A DNA stretch of 64,000 nucleotides from Actinoplanes sp. SE50/110 (GTDB lineage: Bacteria > Actinomycetota > Actinomycetes > Mycobacteriales > Micromonosporaceae). Below the pieces are notes generated by a model. It made no database searches and was not told where the DNA came from. It saw only the letters and a list, made by a program, of their open reading frames with translations. Positions 1-12,221 of this stretch are shown here, in pieces (position 1 is the first letter of the stretch; each line of letters starts with the position of its first letter). A program made the position numbers and the translations under genes. The DNA is taken from positions 7,620,001-7,684,000 of the forward strand of contig NZ_LT827010.1 in the NCBI RefSeq assembly GCF_900119315.1, read 5' to 3'.

Positions 1-169
1 ACTGTCGCATGTCGCTCACCCATAGTGGTGCAGGCGCGGCCCGCGCGTGGGCAACAGCACAGTGGACCGGGCCGGCGCGGAACCCGTCATCCGGCCGGTG
101 CCGCCGGTCGCCCGACGATGCCATCATGGGGCCTCCAGCGATGCCAGCAGTCCACCGAGGAGGGTCGCC

Positions 170-3100
170 GTGCCGGATCCGGACGACACCCCCGGCCCCG
201 TCGAGCGCGCTCGCGCCGGCGTGCGGTCCTGGGTGCGGGAGAGCGGACGGCGCGGTCGCGCACGACTGCGCAGCGCCGGGCCGTACGCGATCCTCGCCTT
301 CCTGACCGCCTCGGCGGTCGCACCGGTGGCCGGCGCCGGGCTCGGCGTCCCGGGGGCGTTCGCCATGGCGCTGGCCCAGCTCGGGGGCCTGGGCAGCAAC
401 TATCTCGCCGACGTGCTGGCCGGCACCGCCCAGCGGATGCGCGGCGGCGGCCCGATCACCGAGCAGCAGTGGCGTGACGCGGTCGCCGACGAGCTGCTGC
501 CGCTGCTGACCGCCGGTGACGAGCGGGGCGGGCGGCTGCAGGCGGAGGTCTCCGCGGTGCTGCACGAGATCGACGCGGTCGCCACCGCGCTGACCGAGGC
601 GGCCACCGCCGACGACGGCTTCCGGCATCAACTGGAGGCGGTCTTCGAGGAGCTGGGCAGCGACGTCGGCTCGCTGCGGTGGATGCTCACCGACGTCCGG
701 CGGTCGCTGGACGATCTGCGGCAGCAGTTCGCGGGGCAGACCCTGCTGCTGCACCGGCAGCTGGAACAGGTCCGCCGGCAGCTGCTCGCCGTCAACCAGG
801 AGACGGCCCCCGCCGCGCCGCCGCTGTCCGGCTCGGTGCCGCCCTATCCCGGACTGGCCAGTTTCCAGCCGGCCGACGCCCCGTGGTTCCGCGGCCGCGA
901 GACGCAGGTGGCCGAGCTGCTGGCCCGGTTGAGCGAGCAGCTGGTGGGCGGTCCGCCCCTGGTCGTCACCGGGGTCTCCGGCGTCGGCAAGTCCTCCCTG
1001 GTGCGGGCCGGCCTGCTCCCGGCGATCGGCGCCGGCCGACTCGGCCCGGCCGCGACGGCCTGGCCCTGGATCGTGCTCACCCCCGGCGCCACTCCCCTGC
1101 GCGACCTGGTGCGGCACCTCGCCGGCCTGCCCGGGGCCACCCCGGAGCAGGCCGGTGACCCGGCGGCCGACGTCGACGGGTTGCTTCGCGACGTGCGCCG
1201 GGAGCCCGCGTCGCTCGGCGCGCTGGCCGGGCGGGCGGCCGCCGGGGGCCGGCGGCCGGTGATCGTGGTCGACCAGTTCGAGGAGCTGTTCACCCAGTGC
1301 GCCGACCCGGCCGAGCGGCTGGCCTTCGCGGCCGCGCTGACCGCCGCGGCGCCGGCGCTGGTGATGATCGCGGTGCGGTCCGACTTCTATCCGGCCTGCG
1401 TCGAGCTGCCGCCGCTGGCCCGACTCCTGGCCGGCGGGCATGTCGTGCTCGGCCCGCTGGACGCCGGGTCGCTGCGGCGGGCCGTGGTCGAGCCGGCCGA
1501 GCAGGCCGGGCTGAAGGTCGACCCGGGCCTGCCCGAGCTGATGCTGCGCGACCTCGGCGAGGGCGGCGCCGGGGCCGGCGGTTATGAGCCGGGCGCGCTG
1601 CCGCTGCTGGCACACGCGTTGCGCGCGACCTGGGAGCGACGGGACGGGGATCAGCTCACCGTCGAGGCCTACCGGGCGACCGGCGGGATCCGGCACGCGG
1701 TGGCCGAGACGGCGGAACGGATCTACCTGGGGCTGGGCCCGGAGGAGCAGGCGGCCCTGCGCGCGGCCCTGCTCTCCCTGGTGACGATGACCGGCACCGG
1801 CACCGTGGTGCGGCGGCGTGGCCGGCGGTCCCCGGACGGCTCCCGGGTGCTGGACCGACTGGTCGCCGAGCGCCTGGTCACCGCCGGGACCGACACCGTG
1901 GAGATCAGCCACGAGGCGCTGCTGACCGGGTGGCCCCGGCTGGCCGGCTGGGTGGCGGAGGCCCGGTCCGATCTGGAGCTGCGGCAACGCGTCGCGGAGG
2001 CGGCCGAGGACTGGGACCGCTCCGGCCGCGACCCGGACCTGCTGCTGCGCGGCGCCCGCCTGCTCGCCGCCCGGGAGCGGCTGATCGACGCGGACAGCCT
2101 GCCCGGGCCGGCGCCGGACTTCCTGGCGGCCGGCGCCGAGGCGGCCGAGCGCGCGGAGGCGGCCCGGCGGCGGGCGACCGGGCGGCTGCGGCGGCTGGCC
2201 GCCGGGCTCGGTGTGGCGCTGCTGCTGGCCGTCGCGGGCGGGCTGGTGGCGCTGGACCGGCAGCACGTGGCGGCCACCCGGCAACGGGAGGCCCAGGCGA
2301 GCCAGCAGGAGGCGGCGTCCCGGCAGTACGCGGCCGAGGCGGTGAACGCGCTGAACCGGGACGAGATCGCCGCGGTCCGGCGGGCACTCGACAGCTGGCA
2401 GGTGCGCGAGACCACCGAGGCACGCGGGGCGGTGCTCTCCGCGCAGATGGTCAACGCCATCGGAACGCTCGGCACCGACCCGGGTGGCACCGCCGCGGCG
2501 TTCAGCCCGGACGGCAGGCGCATCGCGATCGGGCACGGCGACGGGTCGGTCCGGCTCTGGGACGCCACCACGCTCACGCCGGTCGGGCAGCGGATGGTCC
2601 CGCCGAACCGGAGCACCCGCAGCTACACGCGGTCGTTGGCGTTCTCGCCGGACGGCCGGTTCCTGCTCGCCGGCGTCGCCGCGAGAAACGGCCTGTACAT
2701 CTGGGACGCCGCCACCGGTGACCTGGTCCGGGCCCTGCCGGGCGGCGCCGGGGCGGCCTGGCTGCCCGGGACCTCGACGGCGATGGGCTGGCGCACCGAC
2801 ACCAAGGAGGGCATGCCCTTCGAGCTGGGGATGTGGGACGCCGCCTCCGGACGGCTGATCCGGTCGTTGCCGGTCGGTGACTACGCCGCCTACGACCTCG
2901 CGATCAGCGCCGACGGGCGATACGTGGCGGTCACCCGGCCCGTACCGTCTCCGGCCAAGGTGTGGCGGATCAGCGACGGGCGGCTGGTCACCACCGTCCC
3001 GGACACCGCGTACGTCGCGTTCGCCCCGGACGGCACGCTGATCGGCGCGAACCGGCTCGGCCAGCTCACCCAGTGGGCGATCCCGTCGGGCCGGCGCCGG

Positions 3101-4342
3101 CAAACGATGATCACCGAGTCGGTGACCCCCTTCGCGGCTCCGATCCGGGTGACTCCCGACGGCGTCGTCGTGGTCAACAACGGTCTGCATTCGGTCGCCC
3201 TGTTCGCCCTGGCCGGCGGTGATCGCCGGACGGAGGACACCGGGGTGGCGTCGCTCCCGTCGCCGGCGGTCTCCCCGGACGGCCGGACGATCGCGGTCAC
3301 CGGCGTCGACGCGCCGACCGCGGTGTTCCGGCGGGCGACCACCTGGCTGCCGCACGGAACGCGGGTGATCACCAGCGCCTTCGCGCCGGACGGCCGGCGG
3401 CTGGCGACCGCCGGCGAGGACGGCAAGGTGCGGGTCTGGGACCCGGGCTCCCGGGCCCTGCTCACCGAGATCCCGACCGACGGCGTCCCGATCTCGGTCG
3501 CCTTCCCGGACCCGGGCACGCTGGTCGACAGCACCACGAACGGCAGACTCGAGGTGCGCGACGCGGCGACCGGCAAGGTGCGCGTGACCGTCCCGCTGCC
3601 CGGCACGCCGGCCGACCTCGCCGTGTCTCCGGACAGATCCCTGATCGCGGTGGTCACCCAGCAGTCCCAGGAGGATCTCACCAAGCGGGGGGTCACCGGG
3701 CAGGCGGATCAGGCGCTCGTCTACGACGTCGGCCGGCAGGCGGTCCGGGCCCGGTTCCCGCTGGGCGCCACGCCGTCCTCGGTGGCGTTCAGCCGGGACG
3801 GGACCTCGCTGTTCACCGGACTGACCGTGGCGGGCGGATACCACGACGGCTACGCCCTGCAGCGCTGGCGCACCGCCGACTTCAGCCCGGCCGGCAGCGT
3901 CCCGCTCGGCTATCGGCCGCTCGACATCGCGGTGTCACCGGTCGACGGTGCGGTCGCGGTCACCGGAACCAACGGCTCGGTCGAGGTCCGCGAGCCGGAC
4001 GGCGCCCCGGTGCGGTGGCAGACCCCGCCGCAGATTCAGCAGGTCGACGCGATCGCCTTCGCGCCGGACGGCCGGACGCTGGCCTCCACCGAGTTCGACG
4101 GGCGGGTGCACCTCTGGGACGTCGGCGCCCGGTCGCTCACGGCGACCCTGAACGGTCACGACTACCGGTCCGGCGCGCTCGCCTTCGCGCCGGACGGGAG
4201 CCTGCTGGCCAGCTCCGGCTTCGACCACACATTCGGGGTGTGGCGGCTCGACCCGGTCGCGGTCCTCCCGGACCTGTGCCGGGTCGCGCGGATCGCCAGT
4301 CGCAACGACGGCAAGCCGCTCTCACCCCTGTGCGGGAACTGA
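170..4342 (+). CDS. nSTAND1-type NTPase with C-terminal WD40 propeller
   Basis: A 1390-aa protein. The GTG at 170 is chosen because GAGGAGGG lies 5 nt upstream; the in-frame ATG at 47 has no comparable site. Residues about 38-66 are hydrophobic and could form a membrane hairpin. A PYPGLASF linker leads into a STAND ATPase with Walker A GVSGVGKSS near residue 268 and Walker B VIVVDQFEEL near 364. A second hydrophobic segment sits near 680-697. From about 774 to the end there are WD40 blades, recognisable by endings such as VRLWD, LYIWD, VRVWD and VHLWD. Proteins of this architecture are signal-transducing switches in which the propeller senses a partner and the NTPase module oligomerises. No effector domain is visible at the N-terminus. 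The 3' end overlaps the convergent PPTase gene by 21 nt. The family is clear; the role (signalling or conflict response) is inferred. Confidence 0.87.
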   Translation: MPDPDDTPGPVERARAGVRSWVRESGRRGRARLRSAGPYAILAFLTASAVAPVAGAGLGVPGAFAMALAQLGGLGSNYLADVLAGTAQRMRGGGPITEQQWRDAVADELLPLLTAGDERGGRLQAEVSAVLHEIDAVATALTEAATADDGFRHQLEAVFEELGSDVGSLRWMLTDVRRSLDDLRQQFAGQTLLLHRQLEQVRRQLLAVNQETAPAAPPLSGSVPPYPGLASFQPADAPWFRGRETQVAELLARLSEQLVGGPPLVVTGVSGVGKSSLVRAGLLPAIGAGRLGPAATAWPWIVLTPGATPLRDLVRHLAGLPGATPEQAGDPAADVDGLLRDVRREPASLGALAGRAAAGGRRPVIVVDQFEELFTQCADPAERLAFAAALTAAAPALVMIAVRSDFYPACVELPPLARLLAGGHVVLGPLDAGSLRRAVVEPAEQAGLKVDPGLPELMLRDLGEGGAGAGGYEPGALPLLAHALRATWERRDGDQLTVEAYRATGGIRHAVAETAERIYLGLGPEEQAALRAALLSLVTMTGTGTVVRRRGRRSPDGSRVLDRLVAERLVTAGTDTVEISHEALLTGWPRLAGWVAEARSDLELRQRVAEAAEDWDRSGRDPDLLLRGARLLAARERLIDADSLPGPAPDFLAAGAEAAERAEAARRRATGRLRRLAAGLGVALLLAVAGGLVALDRQHVAATRQREAQASQQEAASRQYAAEAVNALNRDEIAAVRRALDSWQVRETTEARGAVLSAQMVNAIGTLGTDPGGTAAAFSPDGRRIAIGHGDGSVRLWDATTLTPVGQRMVPPNRSTRSYTRSLAFSPDGRFLLAGVAARNGLYIWDAATGDLVRALPGGAGAAWLPGTSTAMGWRTDTKEGMPFELGMWDAASGRLIRSLPVGDYAAYDLAISADGRYVAVTRPVPSPAKVWRISDGRLVTTVPDTAYVAFAPDGTLIGANRLGQLTQWAIPSGRRRQTMITESVTPFAAPIRVTPDGVVVVNNGLHSVALFALAGGDRRTEDTGVASLPSPAVSPDGRTIAVTGVDAPTAVFRRATTWLPHGTRVITSAFAPDGRRLATAGEDGKVRVWDPGSRALLTEIPTDGVPISVAFPDPGTLVDSTTNGRLEVRDAATGKVRVTVPLPGTPADLAVSPDRSLIAVVTQQSQEDLTKRGVTGQADQALVYDVGRQAVRARFPLGATPSSVAFSRDGTSLFTGLTVAGGYHDGYALQRWRTADFSPAGSVPLGYRPLDIAVSPVDGAVAVTGTNGSVEVREPDGAPVRWQTPPQIQQVDAIAFAPDGRTLASTEFDGRVHLWDVGARSLTATLNGHDYRSGALAFAPDGSLLASSGFDHTFGVWRLDPVAVLPDLCRVARIASRNDGKPLSPLCGN

Positions 4343-4963
4343 CACCGCGGTCAGGATCAGGCCCCGGTCGACCAGGTGCCGGCCGGCCAGCCGGGGCAGC
4401 GGCGACTCGATCAGGATGTGCCCGACGAAGGTGCCGTCCGGGTCGATGTCCAGGCGGGCGTCCTCGAAACCGAGCCAGCGGCCGGTCAGCGGAAACCACG
4501 CCTTGTAGATCGACTCCTTGGCGCTGAACAACAGCCGGTCCCAGCAGGTCTCCGGGTGCGTGGTGGCGAGCCGGTCCAGCATGGCGCGCTCGACCGGGTC
4601 GGTCACCGCGCCCAGCACCCGGGGCGGCAGTGCGGCGTGCGGCTCGGCGTCGATGCCGACGCCGGTCAGCTCGCCGGTGTGGGCGACCGCGGCGCCACGG
4701 AAGCCGGTGCAGTGCGTGATGCTGCCGACCACGCCGGCCGGCCAGAGCGGTTCCCGGTGGGGGCCGCGCGGGATCGCGGCGGGGGCGTGACCGAGGGCGA
4801 GCAGCGCCTCGCGGGCGCAGCGGCGGGCGGTCACCACCTCCCGGCGGCGGTTCGGGACCGCGGTCGCGACCAGCGATTCCTCACCCGGGTAACACGCCTC
4901 GTCCGGATCGTCGGTGAGGGCGAAAGCGGATCGCACGGGGTGGGGCAACAACCGATCCAGCAC
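4322..4963 (-). CDS. 4'-phosphopantetheinyl transferase (Sfp/EntD type)
   Basis: A 213-aa enzyme that moves phosphopantetheine from CoA onto carrier proteins of polyketide, peptide or siderophore synthases. Both signature motifs are present: GVGIDAE (D105 and E107 as Mg ligands) and FSAKESIYKAW (K149, E150, K154). The upstream TRRCAREALLALG block and the SITHCTG stretch also fit the family. The GTG at 4963 is chosen because the protein then begins VLDRLLPHPV, the usual start for this family, and has a normal length; the open frame runs on to 5215 but that part does not look coding. It overlaps the 3' end of the WD40 gene and is divergent from the HAD gene. No carrier-protein synthase is nearby, so it is probably a stand-alone housekeeping-type PPTase. 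Confidence 0.9.
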   Translation of the reverse strand: MLDRLLPHPVRSAFALTDDPDEACYPGEESLVATAVPNRRREVVTARRCAREALLALGHAPAAIPRGPHREPLWPAGVVGSITHCTGFRGAAVAHTGELTGVGIDAEPHAALPPRVLGAVTDPVERAMLDRLATTHPETCWDRLLFSAKESIYKAWFPLTGRWLGFEDARLDIDPDGTFVGHILIESPLPRLAGRHLVDRGLILTAVSVPAQG

Positions 4964-5071
4964 AGCCGGGAGTCTTGCACACCACCGCCGGGCGGCGGCT
5001 CCGACGACTGCCGGATCCCGGATGATCGGACAGGTCGGCGACGCGCCACCATCGGGACGGGCGGCGACCCC

Positions 5072-5077
5072 TACCCT
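5072..5077 (+). promoter_or_regulatory. -10 box for a leaderless mRNA (HAD gene)
   Basis: TACCCT lies 7 nt before the GTG at 5085. A TAnnnT box at this distance places the transcription start on or beside the start codon, the usual arrangement for leaderless actinobacterial genes. No Shine-Dalgarno sequence is present. No convincing -35 is seen. Confidence 0.5.
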
Positions 5078-5084
5078 GGCATCC

Positions 5085-5747
5085 GTGATTCGTGCGGTGA
5101 TCATCGACGTGGACGACACGCTGTGCCTGACCGAGGCGGCGTCGTTCGACCTGGAGAACGACGTCCTGGCGCAGGTCGGCCAGCCGCCGATGAGCCGCGC
5201 GGTGCACCTGGCCACCTGGGGCGAGACGCTGCTCGACGCGATGCCGCACCGGTCGCCGGGCGTCGACCTGGAGCGGTTCGCGGCGCTGTTCCCCGCGGCG
5301 CATCAGCGGTATCTGGCCGACGGCCGACTCGACGTGATCCCGCCGGACAACCTGGACGCCCTCGATCGCCTGGTCGGCACCGGTCACACGGTCATGCTGC
5401 TGACCTCCCGCACCGGTCCGGAGGTGCAGCACCTGCTGGCGCCGGACCACGTGCTGGCCGGACGGGTCACCCGGGCGTACCACCAGGACAACACCCGGTA
5501 CCGCAAACCGGATCCCCGGGTTTTCGACGAACTGCTCGCCGAGACCGGGTTCCACCCCGAGGAATGCGTCTACGTCGGTGACTCGCCGGGTGACGCGGTG
5601 GCCGCCGGCGGCGCCGGGATCCGCTTCATCGCCTGCCTGCAGAGCGGGGTACGCCGGCTGCCGGACTTCGACCCCCGGTTCGTGACCGCCGCCGTAGCGA
5701 CGTTCCCGGAGGTCCCGGCGGCGGTCAACGAGTTGTCCGAGGGGTAG
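5085..5747 (+). CDS. HAD-superfamily hydrolase (phosphatase-like)
   Basis: A 220-aa haloacid-dehalogenase-type phosphohydrolase. Motif I is DVDDT with nucleophile D8 and acid/base D10, motif II is the LLTSRTG stretch, motif III lysine is in YRKPDPRVF, and motif IV is YVGDSPGDAVAAG. The segment between motifs I and II is long enough for a helical C1 cap, as in HAD subfamily IA. The substrate cannot be read from the sequence. The GTG at 5085 fits both the start of the HAD fold and the -10 box 7 nt upstream. The gene is divergent from the PPTase gene and stands alone. Confidence 0.85.
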   Translation: MIRAVIIDVDDTLCLTEAASFDLENDVLAQVGQPPMSRAVHLATWGETLLDAMPHRSPGVDLERFAALFPAAHQRYLADGRLDVIPPDNLDALDRLVGTGHTVMLLTSRTGPEVQHLLAPDHVLAGRVTRAYHQDNTRYRKPDPRVFDELLAETGFHPEECVYVGDSPGDAVAAGGAGIRFIACLQSGVRRLPDFDPRFVTAAVATFPEVPAAVNELSEG

Positions 5748-5798
5748 GCACCGTCGCGGCGCCGCGAGCGGTGCAGACCGGCAGCGCCGAGCGGTCCG

Positions 5799-7760
5799 CT
5801 ATTGCACGGCGACGGAGTCGGCGGCGCTGCTGATTCCGGCCGACGCGCCGTCGCCGGCATAGCGGTAGCGGAACGCCCCGGAAGTCACCGCCGGCGTCGT
5901 CGTCCTCAGCTTTCCCGCGGCATCCGAGGTGGCCGTCCGGAGCCCGTTCCAGCTGCTCGCACCCGACTGGAGGAATTGCAGGTCGACGGTCTGCCCGGCG
6001 TACGGCCGGAACGTCCACGTCTCCCAGTCCGCCCTGCTCAGCGCCCCCGCGACGGTGATCGTCCGGTGCTTGGCGACGGGTTCCGGGGTGGCGTCGGTGG
6101 TCAGCTGGGTGGCTTTCCTGAGGGTCACGGTGGCCGCGTCGTGCCGGTCGATCATCCGGGTGCCGGCCGCGTTCTCCGCCCAGATCGCCACGTGCCAGTC
6201 GCCGGCCAGGGCGTTGCTGTTGAGCGCCCAGCGGTGGTCGTACGACCGGAAGTCGGCGGTGCACCGGCCGATGACCTGCTGGAATCGGACGCAGTTGACG
6301 CTGGCCGGGATGATGCCGTCCGGCTGGGTGTACGAGCCGTGGTAGAGCACCAGGCCGGACCGGATGGTCGCGTTGACCGGGTCGCTGACCGCGTACGTCG
6401 CGGTCATCGCCTCGAAGGTGCCCGCGGTGCCGACGGTGAGGGGCTGCCCGCCGTTCACCGTGACGCCGGAGATCTCCAGCTCGCCGCCGAATTCGCCGGT
6501 GGTGCCGAGCTTCTCGTCGGCGGGTTCGGCGGGGCCGGCGAAGGCGCGGGTCACCGTCCGGACCAGGGTGCCGGCCCGGTCGTTGGCCGCGGTGATCCGC
6601 AGCGACACGAACGCCGCACCGGGCGGCACGGTGATCGACGCGCCGCCCGTGGTGACCGACGCCGCGGTCCAGGTGGCGCCGTCGTCGGCCGACCACTCCA
6701 GCCGGTCGACCCGGGTGACCGCGTCACTGGACCGGGTCGACGGCGTGAGGGTCAACTGGACGGGCCCGCCGGACGCCCGGTTGCGGGCGTCGAGACCGGT
6801 GGCGCCGACCGCCACGTCGATCAGCGGCAGTCGGGCGCTGGTCGTGGTCGCCGACGAGAACGTCCAGGTGTTCTGGATCCTGGTGTTCAGCAGGGACTGC
6901 TGTGACCGGTGCGTGGTGGTCTGATCCAGTGTGTACAGCTGTGCGGCGGGCGGCACGTCCGCGGCCAGGCTGAGCGACGCGGCCGTCTTGAGAACCGTCC
7001 CGCCCGCGCTGAGCGTCATCGTGGTGCGCGAGGTGGACGGGTCCGAGCCCGGGTTGCCGGCGGTGTCGGTGAGCTGGATCGGCTCGTACAGGTAGAGCTT
7101 GTCCCGTTCACGGCGGGTCTGCGAGCCGTACCGCCCGGTGCCCGGCATGAGCGGCCCGGCGCCGACCGTCTCGGCGGTGCCGGTCTCCCCGGAGCCGAGG
7201 TTCACGTCGGTCAGGTTCAGGTTCTGGCTGCCGTAATCGACCAGCCGGGACCAGGTGACCCCGGGCGTCATGTAGGCCGTGAAGGTGCCGGGCGCCCGCA
7301 GGTAGGTGGCGAGGAACGTGCCGGACGACTCGCCGGTCATCGGCACCGCCCAGTAGCGCGCGCCCCGGGCGCCGACCGTGAACGACTTGGTGATCAGGTA
7401 GCTGTCGACGCCGTAGATGCCGTACATCGCGGTGACGAAGTAGTTGCCGGGCGGCAGGTCGGCGGTCGCTTCCAGGGTGTTCGCCGGGTTGTCGACCGGC
7501 ACGTACGCCCAGGTGTCGGCGTTCCACAGGCCCATGAACTTGTTCCAGGCGGTCCAGTTCCGGGTGTCCATCACGAACGTGGTCCGGTACGGGGCCGCGG
7601 CGCGCGGCTGGACGGCGGCGCGCGGCGGCGTGCCCCAGGTCGCCGGGGCGGACGGTTTACCCAGCTCGCGGGCCTGGAGCTGGCCGCCGGCCGAGGCGAA
7701 CGCGTACGGCGCGCGGCGGTCGCCGGAGGCCGGCTCGAACTGGAAGCCGGCGGACCACTC
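5799..7760 (-). pseudogene. 5'-truncated gene for a large secreted protein (C-terminal part)
   Basis: The frame is open from a stop codon at 7761-7763 down to 5799, about 653 codons, and reads as protein throughout, for example EWSAGFQFEPASGDRRAPYA immediately after the stop. No start codon with a ribosome site exists near its 5' end; the first usable start (GTG 7574) lies well inside continuous coding sequence. The product is beta-rich with many Thr, Ser and Gly and several repeated beta-sandwich-like stretches. It resembles the long non-catalytic C-terminal part of actinobacterial S8-type secreted peptidases, but no catalytic domain remains, so this assignment is tentative. The likely history is loss of the N-terminal half, leaving a non-expressed remnant next to glycogen phosphorylase. 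Confidence 0.55.
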
Positions 7761-7997
7761 TCAGCGAACCGTTAGCGGAGGTTGATGCAGTCCCGTTCGG
7801 CGTACCCGGTTCCGCCGGCCGGACAGCCCGCGGTCCGGCCGACCACAGGCGGCATGGTGACCGGCGATCGGGTCCGGTGACCGACCGCGGGTGGCGGGGC
7901 GGGTCGATGCGTCCTGCGACCTTGAAGTTGATCTTGTATTGGTTCTTCTCTCTGTGGAACGGGGAACGTCAGCGGCCGGAAACGTCGTCGCGGCAGA

Positions 7998-10444
<2,447 letters not shown>

Positions 10445-10448
<4 letters not shown>

Positions 10449-10615
10449 GGGCGAAGTCTTTTGTACGCGCGTCCGCCGGGGTGCGGCTCGCATGCTCCCG
10501 CGCGGGCCGGGCTCGACGCTGCCGGGCGCGGCGACGCCGACCGGCCACAGCCCACCAGAACACCGGCACCGCACACCGGGACCAGGACGGAACTCACGCC
10601 GGTACGCATCCTCAT
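10445..10615 (-). CDS. Possible small lipoprotein (uncertain)
   Basis: A 56-aa open frame beginning MRMRTGVSSVLVPVCGAGVL and reaching a lipobox-like VGCG. It lies directly downstream of the sigma-partner gene on the same strand and overlaps the convergent end of glgP by 4 nt. After the cysteine only a short Ser/Pro/Ala stretch follows, with no recognisable domain. It could be a truncated lipoprotein gene or a chance frame in GC-rich DNA. There is no good ribosome site. Confidence 0.3.
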
Positions 10616-10669
10616 CGTGCCATCGTGGGCGCCCGCCGGGTGACTTCTCATCCTCCGCAGGGGAGCAGG

Positions 10670-11548
10670 TCACCCCGCCGGATAGAAGTCGCCGTAGACG
10701 TCGAGGGACTGCCCGCCCGCGGTCGTCGCCACCGCCTCGTAGGTGTCGCCACCGGCGTCCCGGCCGCCGTCGGCGTGCACGTACTTCGCGGTGAACGTGT
10801 ACGTCCCCGGTGCCACCCGGTCGGCCGAAGACAGGGTGAACGTGTAGAGCAACGCGTCACCCCGGTCCTCGACCTTCGTGGTGACGCTGGCGCCGGGCAC
10901 CGACTTGGTGCCACCGCGCGAGACCAGCCCGGGCGTCTTGACGAGCCGGATCGTGACGGTGAGCGCGGTGATTCTCTCCCCGGTCCTCAGGGTGACCACG
11001 CTCGACCCACCGCCGGCGTCGACGGAGCCGTCCGACCAGAGCGGCCCCTGCTCGACGCGGGTGTTCCCGGGCCGGCTCCGGACGGCGGCCGGGCTGGTCG
11101 CCGGGGCGCCCACAACGGCCGGCTTCGAGGACGTCGGCGGGGTGCCGGACGGGACCGCCGAGCTGGGCGCCGGACGGCCGGTGGCGGGCGGCGGCGTAGC
11201 CGGAGTCGTCGCGGGCGTGGTGGCCGTGACGGTGACGACCGGCGTCGCGTCGTTCCGGTCGCCGTCGCCGGTCAGCGCCCACTGCGCCGCGACCCCGCCG
11301 CCGCCGAAGACCGCGACCAGCGCGCCGACCAGGGCCAGCCGCAGCCGGGACCCGCCCCGGCGGCGGGCCATCGGCTCGCTCATCACCGAGGTGGTGACCC
11401 GGGCCAGCATCGCCTCCCGGTCGGGCCGGTGCGCCGCGGCCTCCGCGCGCAGCACCGCCCGCAGTCGATCGTCGGTGGGCGGCGCGTCGCCGGAGCGCGG
11501 GGCACGGGGGCGCGCCGGACCGTCGTGGTGCTCGTCCGAGGGCCTCAT
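10670..11548 (-). CDS. Membrane-anchored partner of the SigE-type sigma factor
   Basis: A 292-aa type II membrane protein. The first 70 residues are cytoplasmic, one membrane helix follows (RLALVGALVAVFGGGGVAAQ), then a Thr/Pro/Ala-rich linker and an extracytoplasmic beta-rich domain. Its ATG overlaps the sigma factor stop as ATGA (11545-11548), so the two are translationally coupled. Position and topology suggest a regulator of the sigma factor, but the HxxxCxxC zinc motif of classical anti-sigma factors is absent. It might instead be a product controlled with the sigma factor. The extracytoplasmic domain is not one I recognise. Confidence 0.6.
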   Translation of the reverse strand: MRPSDEHHDGPARPRAPRSGDAPPTDDRLRAVLRAEAAAHRPDREAMLARVTTSVMSEPMARRRGGSRLRLALVGALVAVFGGGGVAAQWALTGDGDRNDATPVVTVTATTPATTPATPPPATGRPAPSSAVPSGTPPTSSKPAVVGAPATSPAAVRSRPGNTRVEQGPLWSDGSVDAGGGSSVVTLRTGERITALTVTIRLVKTPGLVSRGGTKSVPGASVTTKVEDRGDALLYTFTLSSADRVAPGTYTFTAKYVHADGGRDAGGDTYEAVATTAGGQSLDVYGDFYPAG

Positions 11549-12051
11549 CGGGCCGCCTCCCAGCCGTCGATCCGGGTGACCGTCCCGCCCAGCAGGCCGG
11601 CCAACTGTTTCGCACCCCGAGAGGTGGCGCTTTTCACCGCGCCGACGGAGATGCCCAGCGTCGTGGCGACTTCGCGCTCGGACAGGTCGAACGCGTACCG
11701 CAAGACTACGCATGCCCGGCGGCGGTGCGGCAGTTTGCGCAGGGCGCTGCGCACGTCGAGCACCGCGGGCACGTCGCTGCCGGCCGTGGCCCGCCCGGAC
11801 AGCCCGAGGGCGATCAGTCGTTCCCGGCCACGGCGGCGGACCCACTGGCGGGCCAGGTTCATCAGGATCCCGTGCCCGTAGGCGACCGGATCGTCGGCGG
11901 CCTGCACCCGGTCCCAGTGCCGCCAGACCTCGGTGAGCGCGTCCGCGGCGAGATCGTCGGCGACCGCCGTCTCCCCGGTCATCAGGTAGGCGAGCCGGGA
12001 CAGCGAAGCATGATGCTTTTCGAAGTACGCGCGGAACGCGTCGTCGCGCAT
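11545..12051 (-). CDS. SigE-family ECF RNA polymerase sigma factor
   Basis: A 168-aa ECF sigma factor. Region 2 (about residues 8-75) includes the RLAYLMTGETAVADDLAADA stretch, and region 4 (about 110-160) the LPHRRRACVVLRYAFDLSE and helix-turn-helix TLGISVGAVKSATSRG. This is the pattern of the actinobacterial SigE family of short sigma-70 factors. The ATG at 12051 is preceded by GGGAGGG; the TTG one codon upstream is less likely. The stop codon overlaps the ATG of the downstream membrane protein. A candidate promoter lies 60-90 nt upstream. Confidence 0.88.
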   Translation of the reverse strand: MRDDAFRAYFEKHHASLSRLAYLMTGETAVADDLAADALTEVWRHWDRVQAADDPVAYGHGILMNLARQWVRRRGRERLIALGLSGRATAGSDVPAVLDVRSALRKLPHRRRACVVLRYAFDLSEREVATTLGISVGAVKSATSRGAKQLAGLLGGTVTRIDGWEAAR

Positions 12052-12109
12052 CAAGAACCCTCCCGGGTCACTGGCCGGTGTCTTTCCTGATCTTTTCCCG
12101 GACTGGACG

Positions 12110-12139
12110 ACGCTAGAGACCCGACACCGGCGCCCGCAA
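12110..12139 (-). promoter_or_regulatory. Candidate promoter of the SigE-type operon
   Basis: On the minus strand TTGCGG (12134-12139) and TAGCGT (12110-12115) are separated by 18 nt and point toward the sigma factor gene. The spacing fits a sigma-70-like promoter. Whether the encoded ECF factor also acts here cannot be judged. Confidence 0.35.
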
Positions 12140-12221
12140 GATCCGTCCGGCCGCCGGGACGGCCCATCCGGACAACGCTTTCCCGCCGGTCAGACACCCC
12201 TCCCCAACAGAGCGGCGACGG

